64,000 nucleotides of DNA from Rhizophagus clarus (Eukaryota; Glomeromycota; Glomeromycetes; Glomerales; Glomeraceae). Below the pieces are notes generated by a model. It did not search any database. It saw only the letters and a list, made by a program, of their open reading frames with translations, and was not told the DNA's origin. This document shows, in pieces, positions 35,342-48,531 of the stretch (positions within the stretch are counted from its first letter, which is position 1; the number at the start of each line of letters is the position of its first letter). The stretch is taken from assembly GCA_015698045.1 (NCBI GenBank), contig BLAL01000158.1, positions 496,001 through 560,000 on the forward strand, read 5' to 3'. Both the position numbers and the translations under genes were made by a program.

Positions 35342-38279
35342 TTACCAAATAAAAAATGCTTTTTCCCTTAAGCATCTGACTCCCAACTCCTCCCATTCTC
35401 TTGAATTAATCCATGATTCATTTAAAATTTCCAATTTGCTCATTACAGATCCACCTTTCCATACTAATAATCTCGGATCTAAATCTCTAGATGATGTTAG
35501 GACTTCAAGCTTATCCGCATTTTGTATTTGTCGGGATGACAGTCTGAAGTGATGATTTAATAGAAATTATATTAAGTTCTAAAAATAAATTATTATTATA
35601 TGCAAAGTACAAAACTATACCTTTCTTCCAACATTTTATTCACTCCTGGAATGAGTCCACCTCCGCCAACCACTAGTATACTTGAATAAAATTTTTTAGC
35701 TCTTTCCTCGGTTGCCGCAGTATTAATGCTCTGGATTATGGCATCATCAAGTGGTAGTGTAGATATAGAATCTACAAGAGGAGCATTTTGGATACGTGCA
35801 TTCGATGATACTGACGGAGATGCGGGCTGAGTTGTAGGTAACACAGACGTAGGTATGGGCGAAGGTGCAGGGACTGTATTATTATCTATTCTAAGAGGTG
35901 TAGTTGATCCTGGACTATCTCGTGGTTGAGGTGATGGAGAAGGGAAAGAAGTTCGAATTTGAGTCGCTGCTTGTGTTGCAACGGAAAGTTTTGGTTTTTG
36001 CATAACGAACGCTGGCTGAACCTATAAAAATTTCATTATTATATTTGTGATCAGAAAAAAAAAAAATACTTTCAATCTATTCGTCCTTACTCCATTATTT
36101 GTAATAGCTCCTTCTGTAATATCGTCAATCGTATAAGATACGAATTTTTGAAGAAACTCGGTTCGTTTCTTATTAAAATTGATTATATGAGGGTAAAATA
36201 ACAACTAGTAAAATGTAAAACTAGGTTAACAATTATATTTAATAATAGAAGGATTTAATCATATTACTGAACGATTCCCACCATTGGTGCAATAATCGCA
36301 TCATCGTACGTCTTAATTTGATACTTCAATGTAGGTTTATTAGGTGCTCTCACGTAAAACTCGTTTAATTGAATTGTAAGATTTGCCTTCATTTTTAAAA
36401 AAAAAATATTTAAAATAAGTTCGTATACGTTATGAAATGCAAAAGAAAAACATACTTCATCCAAAGTGCAAAACTTCTCTTTCATTTCTTCAGCCAATAA
36501 CCAATCATACACACGATTTAAATCCATTTCAGAATATGGGAACTTGCTTCTTCTTAAGAGTTTAATGAAAAAATACGTGATATCATCACCTCCATAATGA
36601 AGACATACCCTATAAATAAACACGAACAACATCAAATTTAACCAATCAATAAAGAGTACATCCTCAAATTAATAATCTGTTAAGATCACAACCTAGAGTC
36701 AGGAATGCACATTCCATCTTCAACACATGTGACAGTAGAAGTTTGAGCTCCAATATCAACAATGCATGCTACCGACATGCCGGCTCCAAAACTGACACAT
36801 ACTGATTCTTGCGCTATAAAAACACGACGGAATTCCATATATCGTAGTAACATCGTGATTATTTCCAACACATATAGTCGATTATATACATCAGGAATTA
36901 CAAGAATTACAGAATAATTCTAGAAAATAAAAGAAGTATAAAATAAAAACTATAATAAAGTGCTTCATTAATGAGTAATTTAAATACCCTGAAATTTTTC
37001 CGAGAAATTCCAAGTTTTTCTCGAATAGACTCGGTCCAAATTGTTTCTAGATCTCCAACTATAGCTTTAATGGAATCATAATCTCTGGTATTAAATTCAC
37101 CGTGCTGTATCGGATAAAACAACTTAAAAGAATCTACTGAGTCAGGAAGTCGAAGTGCCTATATAACATTAAAATAAAAAAGGCTTTATAAAAACCCTAT
37201 CAATGGACCTTCATATCCTAAACTTTACCTTTTCTCCTACATAATATTCAACATCATCGTCTGCTATAGTCCAATCGATTCTATAAGGGTCATTATGATC
37301 CGCGATTGTCTCTGGGTGAGCAGATTTATTAAACGAATGAACTTGTGATTGTGCATTAGCAACAGGCCTTCGTTTCGAAGCTTTCATCCTTTCTTTTAAT
37401 TCTTTTTTTATTTCACCAATAGCTTGCTTAAAATGTTCCTATTTATTGTAAGAAATGCAAGATTAAGAAAAATTGACATAATATATAACGAAAATCGAAA
37501 GTTCTAACCTCATCTTCGTCTTCTTCCTCGGTCACGATTGAAGAGCCCGCCGAATTTGAACAAGTTTCAGCTTCTTTAGCATCCTCTTCATCTAGCCTCG
37601 TTTCTTTAATTTCTTCATTTTCATTTTCCTTTTTAATTTCATTGTTATTAGCAGAATAAATATCTTCAGTTTCTTGCTCGACTTTAATCTCTCTTTTGCT
37701 CTCATATAACTGTGTTTCATATCCTCTTTTATTTCTCATCCTTCGTGCAATTAAATGTGGTACCACAACAGGAAATGCTTCTGAAGCGCGGCCGATCCTT
37801 AGATACTTTGATCCTGGATGTATCACTAATACTTTTGATCCTTCGACATTCGACTACGTGGAGATTAATTTGGATAAATAAATTTGTAACTTTTTTTAAA
37901 AAAAAAATAAAAAAAAAATAAAATAAAATAAAATAAATACTTCGAGTTCTTCTTCGCTTGTTGTTTCCTCTTCTTCTTCATCTTCATAAACGTCTTCCTC
38001 TTCACTTTCCTTTTGTTTACCAGCCGAATCTCTTTTTGCTTCATCGCGAGTAAAGTAAGAAGTCTCGTGTCTTAAAAATTTCGAAGTTACATATTTTGTT
38101 ACAATGGATGGCTGAGCTGCAAAGTTGGTGAATTTTAGTTGTGGTGTATAGTGTCTGTCTATCTTATTAGAATTAGTAACAGGTTGTGTAGTTTGCATGT
38201 GTTGAAAATTGAAATTTATTTGTGTTTCTGAAAGTGTTTGTAGTGGTTTTGCTATATTTATTTCTTGTTTAACCTCCAT
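35342..38279 (-). CDS. ARP8: Actin-related protein 8, ten exons
   Basis: Nuclear actin-related subunit of the INO80 chromatin remodeller, where Arp8 helps bind nucleosomes. Exons: 38279-37941, 37853-37509, 37438-37229, 37158-36988, 36919-36693, 36609-36456, 36386-36282, 36204-36091, 36021-35621, 35543-35342. All introns are GT-AG and the spliced frame is open for 755 residues, within the Arp8 range. An acidic, Gln/Thr-rich N-terminal extension (about residues 1-113) precedes the actin fold. Fold landmarks: VLVIHPGSKYLRIGRA (phosphate-1 region), an acidic insertion near residues 165-228, CIVDIGAQTSTVTC (second phosphate loop, about residue 410), a Pro/Ser-rich insertion in exon 9, and ILVVGGGGLIPGV (about residue 675). 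The start sits 682 bases from the CSN7 start, in a divergent pair. Confidence 0.93.
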
Positions 38280-38961
38280 GGTTTAAATACAAAACTTTTT
38301 AAAACTAATTGGGCAAAAATAGGATAAGACAAAAGTTTTTAAAAAAAAATATTTATATGATTATCTTTATTTATTTGAGTACATATTGAATTCCTTTAAG
38401 TTGCGCTCGTATGAAGGTGGCATCATCGTCATATCTGTATCGTAGATATTTGAATCACATTAGAATGTCAAAAAAACACATATATTGCTATAAAAACGTG
38501 TGTCGAACAAAATTCAATAAAAAAACTCATCTGCAAGATCGGAAAATGTAACGTTCTGATTTTAAAAATGGAAATTTTGTAAAATTAATGTAACATAATA
38601 TTGCATTTGTGTTACTTTTCTGGATTTTAGGAAATGAAATTATTGTAAGGATGCCGGAAGCGTAAAAGAAATATTCATTTATTAATCCTCATCAACCAAA
38701 TTGTTGTGATTTTTTTTTCATGGAGCATTTATCCGTTGAAAAATTACTCTTCCACTAAGATTTGAGGTTATTTCATGAATAATACAAATAATACGCGAAA
38801 AATTTCGCAAATCTCTCTTTAACAAAAACGAATTACGGCTAGTATAATTATGTTAATAGTGTCAATTTTCTTGTCACGTGCGATATATCCAATCGGGTGA
38901 TAAATATACATCAGTTAATACTGTGATCAGGTCAGACACTTAATCCTCAGAGAAATTAATC
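38280..38961. promoter_or_regulatory. Shared upstream region of ARP8 and CSN7
   Basis: Divergent genes are separated by 682 bases. A GTCACGTGCG E-box-like site (38873-38882) and a CCAATCGG box (38890-38897) lie 65-90 bases before the CSN7 ATG. These are known fungal activator motifs; whether they serve one gene or both is inference. Confidence 0.5.
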
Positions 38962-39599
38962 ATGTCTGAAATCGTATTAAGCTCTTCAGCTCGCCAACGT
39001 TTAGAACCCTACCTTCTGCTTTCCAAGTCTGCTAAAGGCGGTGCATGCGTACAGTTGATCAAAGACGCACTGGCTGCACCAGGCGTTTATGTGTTTGCCG
39101 AATTATTAGATATGCCAAATGTTGCTGAGGTATACTTCAATTATAAGAATTGTCTTAAACTAACACGTATGATGTTAAATGTTTTCGATTAATTTGTAAA
39201 AGATGGTTTTATGATATTTGCTTATTAGTCCTGCACAATTAATTAAAACGAACTAATGTTAAAATTTAAAGGTTAATAATATATATTTAAATTTCTCCTA
39301 GCTTCAAAATAATGAGCAGCATGTTTCATACCATACATTATTACGATTGTTTTCTTATGGCACATATAAAGATTATAAAGGTAATTTCATAAATGCTACA
39401 ATTTGTATTTATCAAATTTGACGTTTGATTAACTTTGATCTATTTTTAGAAAATGCATCAACATTGCCTCAACTAGAAGCCACTCAACTTAATAAATTGA
39501 AGCATTTATCCATCGTTTCCTTATCCGAAGAATCAAGAGTTTGTTATTTTTGAATGAAACATCAAAAGTTATTGTCATCGGATTGAATGATTATTTATC

Positions 39600-39632
<33 letters not shown>

Positions 39633-40491
39633 TCATTTGTGCTAGACAATCCCATATGATATACTTTTGCAGTACCTTGATATACCAAATGTCCGTGAAC
39701 TTGAGGATCTAATTATTGAGGCAATCTATCAGGATGTTATAAAAGGCAAATTAGATCAAAAAAGGAAACAACTCGAAATCGAGTATACAATGGGCAGAGA
39801 TTTACGACCGGGGCAAATCGATCAAATGTTGGAAGTGTTAAGTGCTTGGTGTGTTTTAGATTTATCTCTTATACAATGTTTAGCTATAGTCCCACTCATT
39901 TTATTTTACTTTTATTTTTTTTTTTTATAAAGGTCCCAAACTTCGGAGGAAATTTTAAAAGTCATAGACACCAAGATTGTACAAGTTCGTGATGCCGCTA
40001 TTGAAAACAAGAAACAAAAAGAGGAATATGAAAAGGAAGTAGAACGCCTTCGCAAGGAAGTAAAATCCAATTCAAAAAATGTTGACCATATGGAAATTAT
40101 GACAGGAGGCTCGATTGATCAATACGCTAACATGGATTACCATGATGAGAATACGAAGGGTGGTAGAGCTGGAAAGAGGTATGTTGTCATTTCAAAATTA
40201 CTCAGTTGATAATTTGGAGTCGTTCGGCTTTCTTCGGCCAAAAGCCGTATGATATTCGGGAATTGGGCATGATTTTTTACGAATAGCTTTATTTGATACC
40301 AAATCATTTCTCGGAAATGATTTTTTATACACTCGTTCCCAAAAAACGACGCTAAAATGCGTGAACAGTAGGAAGCGTAATCGACGACATTGAAACCAAG
40401 AAACGTTTCCATTTGTCAATTTTTTTTTCTTTAATATCACTATCTTTCATCTAGGGGCCCAAAAAGGTCTTTCTTGCCTGGCCGAAGATGA
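38962..40491 (+). CDS. CSN7: COP9 signalosome subunit 7, six exons
   Basis: PCI-domain subunit of the COP9 signalosome, which removes Nedd8 from cullin-RING ubiquitin ligases. Exons 38962-39129, 39302-39380, 39450-39538, 39646-39848, 39933-40178 and 40455-40491 join in phase to 273 residues, a normal CSN7 length. The N-terminus has the helical repeats ([20 protein letters not shown], then [11 protein letters not shown]). The PCI winged helix follows ([20 protein letters not shown]), then a Lys/Glu-rich coiled coil in exon 5, and a short basic tail from exon 6 ([12 protein letters not shown]). The last intron, 276 bases, is much longer than the others and contains a CGGCTTT/AAAGCCG hairpin. 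If it is retained, the protein ends a few codons after exon 5, so a shorter isoform is possible. Confidence 0.92.
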
Positions 40492-41249
40492 AAACCAGTG
40501 CAAGAGAGCGAAGTTCTACAAGGGGAAACTGTCAAATAAAGATTTAATTTCACCTAATTACCTAATTGGCTTTCTTTTGTTTAGTTCCAAATGATTACAC
40601 ATATAAACATAAATATCTTGATTCTATATCCCGTTTTCGATAAATATTATATGAATGCAGATATTATACAAAATTCATCAAATAACAAATTTATAGATAG
40701 CATTTGTGAAGTAAAAAGAATTGACAATTTTATTTCAATAATACAAATAAAAAGCGTCCAAGTATAATTTTTAAGTGTATAAATCATGTGATATTTAGTC
40801 TCTAAACCCCTACAAGGACTTGTCCAAAAGGGTGTGACTGATAAATACACGGATTATTAGTCATTTAATTATATATCACAGGATTTGTTGGCGCAGGTTG
40901 TGCTGTGATTTTTTATGTTATAGATAATCAACCAACACGTTCAAAACTTTTATAAATCACTTCTCAATAACCAACTTTTCGACACGTTCTCTTACACTCT
41001 CATTAACAATAACTTACCAGCACTATAAATACTACTAGTGACATCAGTTACTATAAAGAATACCTGCAACTATAGCGAGTATCAACCGTAAGTTTGTAGA
41101 AGCTGTTTTAACGACACGTCAGATAAACGTCATAAACAAAAAATATTTTTTCGGCTTGACGCTTAATTTTACCTTTCGCTTTATAACCGACTTATTTTAT
41201 GTAGTAAATACAATAATTTTCTTTTAACTTAATACCGTTATAATATAGA
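40492..41249. other. Intergenic region between CSN7 and CDH1
   Basis: Holds the CSN7 3' end and the CDH1 promoter. No gene or repeat seen; less AT-biased than the repeat regions. Confidence 0.5.
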
Positions 41250-43333
41250 ATGTCGCACTACACTGGAAATCATTCTGATCAGGCACATCAAAACAGTTCT
41301 GGTGTGCAGAGAAATGAACAGAATTCCACAACTGTTTCACCCGTTAGAACTATCATAAACACAACTACCCAAAGAAACACTTATGACCGGTAACTGAGTG
41401 TCTATTATATATTTGTTTCCTAAGTATAACACGCATTAATAGATCTAATTGTTTCTAGGCACATACCTCAAAGAACTCCTGATCCAGTCAACGATTATCG
41501 TCAGTTACGTATTGATGATAATACAAAAAAGCGAAAAATTTCAGTGATCGAAGAAGATGCACAGCAAGGTAATGACAATAACACTTTATATCCTTGATCT
41601 TATAGTGTTATTATAACTCGATTCTTTAATTATTAGAAGAGGACGGTCGTATCTATAGAGCTGTTCTTGGAAAATCGATGTTTCCTCTTAAAGATACAAC
41701 AGATGAAATTATTCGACGTATAAATAATAGTAGTCCATCTAAAGTACAGAAAACAGTATTACCTTACAGCACACCGACAAAGAGGCGTTCAAATGCTATT
41801 GATTCACCATTCAGAAATTCTTATTCGTCAAGTCCTCTTCCATTTGAAGCGCAAATGATTCTAACTAGTCCACGCAAACCACTGAGATATATTAGCAAAC
41901 ATCCATATAAAGTACTTGACGCGCCGGACCTTCAGGTAGTACCTTAAATTATATTAGTGCCATTTCTTGTTGCAAATATTTAACAAGCTATTATTATAAA
42001 CAAAAATATGTAGGATGATTTTTATTTGAACCTAGTAGATTGGTCCTCAAATAATGTTTTAGGAGTAGGTCTGGGTACTTGTGTTTATCTTTGGAGTGCA
42101 GCCACATCAAGGGTAATTATCTAATTGATTAAAGAAATAACATATGTATTCATACAAAAGGGTGAAGGAATAATCTAGTTTTTTAAAAACATTAGGTTGT
42201 TAAACTATGTGATATGGCAAGCCAGGGGAGTCATAGGAACAGTGCCGAGAACGTCACATCAGTCAGTTGGATGCCAACGGTAAATTCTCGATAACCGTAG
42301 TTTAACATGTACAAACTTTACTAATAGTCCTTTATTTACAGGGTTCGCACATAGCTGTTGGTACAGCTTTAGGCCCCGTCGAAATTTGGGATGTACAAAA
42401 AAGTAAAAGAGTTAGAAAAATGAGAGGTCATACCCAACGAGTTGGTTAGTATTTGAGAATTACCTATTACCTTGGCAATTTGTTACATCGATATTAATAA
42501 TATTTTCGCATTCTCTTTCGCTTTAAAAGGTGCACTGGCTTGGAACCAATACACAGTCAGCTCAGGAAGCCGTGACAGGCTGATTTACCATAGAGATGTA
42601 AGAGTACCAAATGAGTATACAACAAAATTAACAGGACATAGACAGGAGGTATGAATATTTTTCCTTTTCCTTCCTTTTATTATGGATGAGCATATTTAAT
42701 AAATTATTTTAACTAGGTTTGTGGCCTCAAATGGAATCCGGAAGGAACACAACTTGCCAGTGGGAGCAACGATAACAAACTTCTAATATGGGATAGTGCG
42801 AGTGACGTTCCCATTTACAAATTCCTTCATCATACAGCAGCTGTCAAAGCAATTGCTTGGAGTCCACATTCACATGGTCTTTTAGCAAGCGGTGGTGGAT
42901 CTCAAGATAAACACATTAGATTTTGGAGTACCTCTACTGGCGAGGCGTTAGAGTGTTATGACACTGAGTCACAGGTGAGGCTTAAATGTTTGATTTCATT
43001 ATTATATATTTCTTAATTATAAATTTAGTTCATTGATTGATATTATATTTTTAGGTTTGTAACCTTGCATGGTCTAGACATTCAAATGAACTTGTTTCAA
43101 CTCATGGATACTCTCAGAATCAAGTAATCCTCTGGCAATACCCTACCATGGAACAATTGGCAGTTTTGAGAGGTCATACATACCGTGTTCTTTATCTTTC
43201 AGTCTCACCTGATGGGCAAAATATAGTTACTGGTGCTGGAGATGAAACATTGCGCTTTTGGAACATTTTTAATAACGGTGAAAAAGAAAAGAAACGTGAA
43301 TCTGTATTTGACATTCGCACACAAATTCGTTAA
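41250..43333 (+). CDS. CDH1: Fizzy-related APC/C activator Cdh1, nine exons
   Basis: WD40 co-activator that brings substrates to the anaphase-promoting complex in late mitosis and G1. Exons: 41250-41389, 41459-41568, 41637-41935, 42014-42112, 42196-42279, 42342-42444, 42530-42648, 42717-42974, 43055-43333. All introns are GT-AG and the product is 496 residues, a normal length. The C-box is DRHIP at about residues 46-50. Seven WD40 blades begin at [12 protein letters not shown]; clear blade words include [49 protein letters not shown] and [16 protein letters not shown]. The chain ends in Ile-Arg, the IR tail that docks on the APC/C. C-box, propeller and IR tail together separate it from unrelated WD40 proteins. 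Cdh1 is favoured over Cdc20 by overall similarity. Confidence 0.94.
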
Positions 43334-44451
43334 TGTCATATGTGTCACGTGATTGTTAATTGCAAGTAGAACATTATTGTCCAATTACTTTATTTTGCAT
43401 GATATTATTTTTGGTATTAATTATCATTTCATATCATTTTCAGATGGTTGTGGTTATAATAATATATCCTTTTTGGGCTTATGAATATTTGTAGAGTAAT
43501 TTTGATTGGAATAATATTAAATATTATATGATTAATGTTAACGCGAGCCCCTTTTATCAAATAAAGGAAATACAGGAAATAGTAATATTAATGCAAATTA
43601 TTATTATTATTATTATTATTTTTAATTGGAAATCCAATGAGCTAAGAATATTTGTTTGTAATAGAAAATTTTTTTAAATAAATATTCTCTATATTGTTAT
43701 GTTCATGGCTTAACGCGAATATAACTGGCTATTAAATATTTAAATATCAATTTGTTTTTATTTCTCATTTAAAATTCCTCTATACCCTAACAACAATGAG
43801 CTAATACTATTGTTTACACTAAAACCACAATTCTTCCAATTCACCAAAATAGAATAGTGAAAATCCACGAAGTAACATTTAGCTGTTGTTACCCGAGTGT
43901 CGCACATTTTTCTTCAAATGTTAATGTAAACTTTTATATCTGATTTTATATTATGTGAAAAATAAAGTACTGAAATCAATGTATATCGTTTACATTGTTT
44001 TTTTTTTCAAAGCGAATGATATGAATTCTTAAAAACGAAGCCTTGCTTGGATTATCAAATTTCTGAAACAGTGTCGGATAGCGTCAATTAATGATATTAA
44101 AGAACTCGGTTTCAAAAGCTATTAAGGAATCAAGCTCTATCAACTCTTAAAAATTTTACTGAATTTCCAAATTAACATTGGTCTCGTTTATTCCTATTTG
44201 GGCAAGAACGGGTTAGAGAGATTAAGATTTAAGAAAAGTGATTAATATGTTCACGAAAAATATTGAGATCAGGATCAAGTTCGCGAGAATAAATCTTTAA
44301 AGGATACTCAAACTTGCAAAAGTTCGATGGTCTTTAGTTCTCGCTTAATGTGTATGGTGTTATTGAAGAGCTGTTAACGATTTACCAATTTATAAGTTGA
44401 TATTTATATACAATATGAAGCATAATTAATTACATATGAAAGTAAAATTTC
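43334..44451. other. Intergenic region, convergent 3' ends
   Basis: Lies between the 3' ends of CDH1 and the next minus-strand gene. Contains a short (ATT)n microsatellite at about 43600-43620 and a TCACGTGAT word at 43345. A minus-strand stretch at 44230-44320 looks coding-like (PLKIYSRELDPDLNIF) but is too short to call. Confidence 0.4.
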
Positions 44452-45941
44452 TTATGCCGAAGGTCCTTCGACCCGTACTCCCAATTCTTTAAAAAAATTT
44501 GTCCAGACTTTCATAAACATTTCCTTGAATATTCGATCTGAAGTTTTTATGAATCCATAATTTGTAACATATTCTTTAAATACTATCCACTCTTCTTTTA
44601 GAAAGTCAACTAACTTATCAGCTCTTTTTTTATCAAAAATATTTATGAGTATATTCCATTGTCTAAACAATTTTTCCATCATCTCACAGTCGATTTGATT
44701 AATACCTTTATGAACATGGTTTTGTCTATAAAACATTTTTGGCTCGATAGTGGACGGTGATAATGAGCCATTAATCATTAATTTTTGTTCTTGTCGAACA
44801 CATTCTGTTAATTTGCTACGATATTTCAAATAAAAAGTTTCATCATAATATGAAATTTTTGCCAGCATCCAAGGATGTAATATCCAAATTCTTGGTTCCA
44901 GAACTGTCGTCTTCACTTCTAAATAAGATAGTCTTTGTTTTTCATCAATTACTGACAAAATATAATCCAGTAAAGGTTCATACATATTTGCTGATTTAAT
45001 TTGTTCTCTTTCACCTTTATCAAGATATCTTTCACGAACCTCGAGTATTATTATATAAGCATGAAAGAGAATTTCCTAAACGAAAAATATTATTGTTTAA
45101 TCTTATGATAGCAAATATCAAACGAACAACTTCTTACCATGTTTTGTGGCGATTTATTAATATAATCAGAAAACTTTTTTATAATTAAATACTTATTATA
45201 TTGATGTAGTCTACCTTCGGTGGTATATCTCGAACAATCTTGTATAAGTAATTTTGCGGCAGCCCGATATGAAATAGTTTTCGGTAACAATTTAAAAGAG
45301 TATTCTTCTTTCAATAATGACATAATGTTATTGTCTCCATCATCTGTTGAGTGGCTTATACTTCTGAGATAAGATGCACTTTCCAATAAAGTCGTCTGAA
45401 CTTCTGTTAATACATCAGCTGTCACCGCAGGTTTACTTCCTATTATGACATCCTAATTTTACGGGAAAAGGTCATTACAAAATAAAAACATTGATAATTC
45501 GTAATTAATTACCTCGACGATCCTCTTTTTTATGTCACCATCGTAAGTTTCTATAACATAAGCAAGAATATCAAAACTTAGATATGGATTTGTTAGCAAA
45601 GTTCTATACAATAAACGTTGACTGTTAAAAATTTCATCTATCGAAGGTATTGTTTTTTCAACATCACAAGATTTTGTTGTCTCTTTTATTTTTTCCACAA
45701 GTTTATTAAAAATATGGTTTTTATATTCTGTATTATTTTTAATATCGGATAAATCAAGTTCTACTTCAGCTGCAAGCTTTATACAATTTTGTATTTTTTC
45801 TCTGTCCCAAGTACCGATCAACATTGTTTTTGCTTCTGAAAATAATTCAACAAATTTATAAATTTGATCGATCATTTTTATATCCATTTCAAATTGAGAA
45901 AGAGCTGATAAGCAGACTAAAGAATTTATTATGATCAGCAT
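44452..45941 (-). CDS. Unrecognised protein, 455 residues, three exons
   Basis: Exons 45941-45513, 45452-45138 and 45075-44452 join in phase through introns of 60 and 62 bases (GT-AG). The N-terminus (MLIIINSLVCLSALSQF) is hydrophobic and could be a signal peptide; the next Met is five residues later, in an acidic segment, so a cytosolic form is also possible. The rest is helical and charged, rich in Lys, Glu, Ile and Leu, without transmembrane segments, Cys clusters or low-complexity repeats. Aromatic-rich stretches in the last exon (EPRIWILHPWMLAKISYYDE, then IFKEMFMKVWTNFFKELGV) look like a conserved fold. I know no family with this pattern. Clean exons beside CDH1 suggest an expressed host gene. 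Confidence 0.8.
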
Positions 45942-46500
45942 AATTTGTCAAATTTTGGTGTAACAGTATAACAAGCAGTGTATGCAAACCGTAATATAAA
46001 ATTTTCTCCCCTGATATTGATATAAATATACTTTATATTTCCAGAGTCAAGATTAAATTCCGAATTTACTTGGTTAACTTACATGTTTTTTTTTTTTAAA
46101 AAAAAAATCAATTGCTTTGCGGCCTACTTATTTATTGAATTATTTGTTTATGTCATATCTTTTTTATACTAGCAAGAAACATAATAATATAAACTCTTTT
46201 TCTAAAATTGTTTTTCTTTCATAAATTTAACAGTAGAAAACCTTTCCTTATTTTTATATGATAAATCATTAAAACAAATCATATCATATTGTAGCATTTT
46301 ACAATCAAACTTCAATGTAATGATACCTTGAGATCCATATAAAAATCATTATACATATAGTGGAAAGTAAAATTTTATCATTATATTATTTTTAATACGT
46401 ATTAGTATATCAAATATTGGTATATTAGCAGAGTGACGCCTACATTAAAACCTATTATTACTAATAAAATCCCACATTAAGCAAAGTTTAGATTAAACAA
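45942..46500. other. Upstream gap, AT-rich
   Basis: Promoter side of the unrecognised gene; no other feature seen. Confidence 0.4.
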
Positions 46501-46504
46501 TAAC

Positions 46505-46875
46505 AAGTCCTGTACATTTACTGGAATATGGAAACTGGAAACATGTATTCCAGTGTATTCCGGTTAACGTATTCCAGTTTCTAGCAAAATTACTGGAATA
46601 CCAGAATAAGTTTGGAATACTATTATAACTAGGACAACGGGACATCTTGTACAACCTGGAGTAGAACATATATAATCCTTCGCTATGCTCCAGACTAATT
46701 ATTTATATATTTAGAATTTGAGACAAATTTCTGATCAATCTATTCTGGCCAAATCTATAATGCTGGCCTAAATTAAGACTTTGATTCCAGTGTTCCATTG
46801 AGTTCCCATTCATGTTCTAATGTTCCAGTTTCCAGTTCCAGTGAAATTTTTACCAGAAACTGAAATTTTACTGCC
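46505..46875. repeat. CTGGAA/TTCCAG-rich inverted-repeat element
   Basis: The left side repeats ACTGGAATATGGAAACTGGAA; the right side has GTTCCAGTTTCCAGTTCCAG. Arms are loosely inverted. Probably an old miniature element; boundaries uncertain. Confidence 0.5.
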
Positions 46876-46923
46876 TGTAAATATCAGCCAAAGCTGACTT
46901 CTTTTCCTTTTTTGTAAGATATT

Positions 46924-47149
46924 AGGCCTGTTCAATTCAAACATGTGATCAAAATCAGAATTGAGTTGGCTGATCACTGATCGCAAAATTTCTGATAATA
47001 ACCAATTAACACGTTTGTTTTTGCTTATTTTAAATTGAGATCTACATTTTTGTAGAATGCAAAAATTGGATTACTCATGGGTTACACAATTTTGTCAGCC
47101 AATCTATATCAACTCATAACCCGATCAAAAATCTGAATTGAACAAGCCT
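46924..47149. mobile_element. Tourist-like miniature element, 226 bases
   Basis: Left end AGGCCTGTTCAATTCA, right end inverted AGGCTTGTTCAATTCA, with ATT on both sides (46921-46923, 47150-47152). Three-base duplications and this terminal pattern fit PIF/Harbinger-derived miniature elements. Confidence 0.8.
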
Positions 47150-48287
47150 ATTGTAAGAAAATATTGTGAGCACCATTTATATTTCTATCAAGATTTATTT
47201 TACATTAATAATAACAAAATTCCTTGGATTCATCTAGTTTATTATAAATATATCTGCAGAATCTACAGGTTTTGCTTGTATATTTTTTTATGCAAATTAT
47301 GACTTAACATCATGGATATTCACATAATTTATGGATCAAATACAACTTAAAAGCAAAAATGTGACCATATACATATTGCTTGAGCAGTCTTGAAACTAAT
47401 GCATCATTGCCCATATTGAAGGGATTGTTAAAGCAGATAGAATTGACCAGAATTATAGTATTAAGAAATTACAAATATGATATAACAAATGTTTTTACTA
47501 ATTAAAAAAATTCTAAGTTTCCAGAATACTTAGTAAAAATAAAGAACAGAGGATGTGCCACTATGTGACAATTATTTTTACTATGATCACGTGATTTTAC
47601 CTTATTTTAATAGTCCTCTATATTGGTCCATTCCTTGAGTATAAAATTCAGGTAATAATATTATATGATAATTTTTATAAAGTCATTTAGCCAGCTTATG
47701 ATAACAATAATTAATAAGATAACAGATTTTTTTATAAATTTATAATATGATGTAATTTACAATTAAAAGTAAAAATAAATTAAATTATAAATAAAATAAA
47801 TATTAAATAATTAATAAATAAATAAATTTTATCTGTAATATAGATACTACCCAAATCCAAAATAATTTGGGATTATGATATATACAAATCCAAATTAATT
47901 TACAAATTACATATATATATTTGGGATTTGGGAATTATGGCTGTCAAAATATACAAATTAATTTGGGATTTACTTAAAATAATTTGGATGGCATTTATAA
48001 TTTATAATGTTATTGCTTATTTTTTTTCCATAAATTTAATTCTATTTGCTTTGAAGTTTATCATATATATAATATAATCTGTAAACTTGATAATTTTTGC
48101 CTTATTTAATGAATAGCCATTTCATTTGAATTATAACTGATTATAAATATATGTATATTTAAACATGAAGTCAAAATTAAAACCCAAAAGTTGAAATATT
48201 TTGATTTGGAAAGGTTAAAAGTTGAAATTAAAGTCAAAATAATCAAAATTACATCATAGTCATGTAATTTTTATAATTATAATTTAA
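47150..48287. other. Gap with AT-rich foldback
   Basis: No gene seen. At 47851-47930 CCCAAATCCAAA and TTTGGGATTTGGG form an inverted pair, with more AATTTGGGATT words to 47990. An ATCACGTGAT word lies at 47586. Confidence 0.45.
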
Positions 48288-48475
48288 TACCAAATTTTAA
48301 ACATGAATAATTCCGTCAATATTAATGCTACAAATATGTAACATATATCATTAGAATCCTTTCGATAAGCTGAATTCAACTGCATTAAGATCATAAAAAT
48401 CAAATCACTAGATGCAGAAATCGTTAACTTTGAATTTTAATATTATTGTTTATTATAAGAGTAATAAAACTTACC
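48288..48475 (+). repeat. Tandem duplication, unit 1 (uninterrupted)
   Basis: Starts ACCAAATTTTAAACATGAAT and includes AGATCATAAAAATCAAATCA. Unit 2 begins at 48476 and resumes at 51049 after the pogo element, sharing nearly every word. Unit 1 therefore shows the empty target CATATATCATTAG. Confidence 0.85.
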
Positions 48476-48531
48476 AAATTTTAAACGTGAATAACTCTGT
48501 CAATATTGATACTACAAATATGCAACACATA

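Noticed and set aside
40179-40454. A separate gene in the minus-strand frames of the last CSN7 intron
   Set aside because: Two overlapping short frames with no shared motif; the GT-AG intron restores the CSN7 reading frame exactly.
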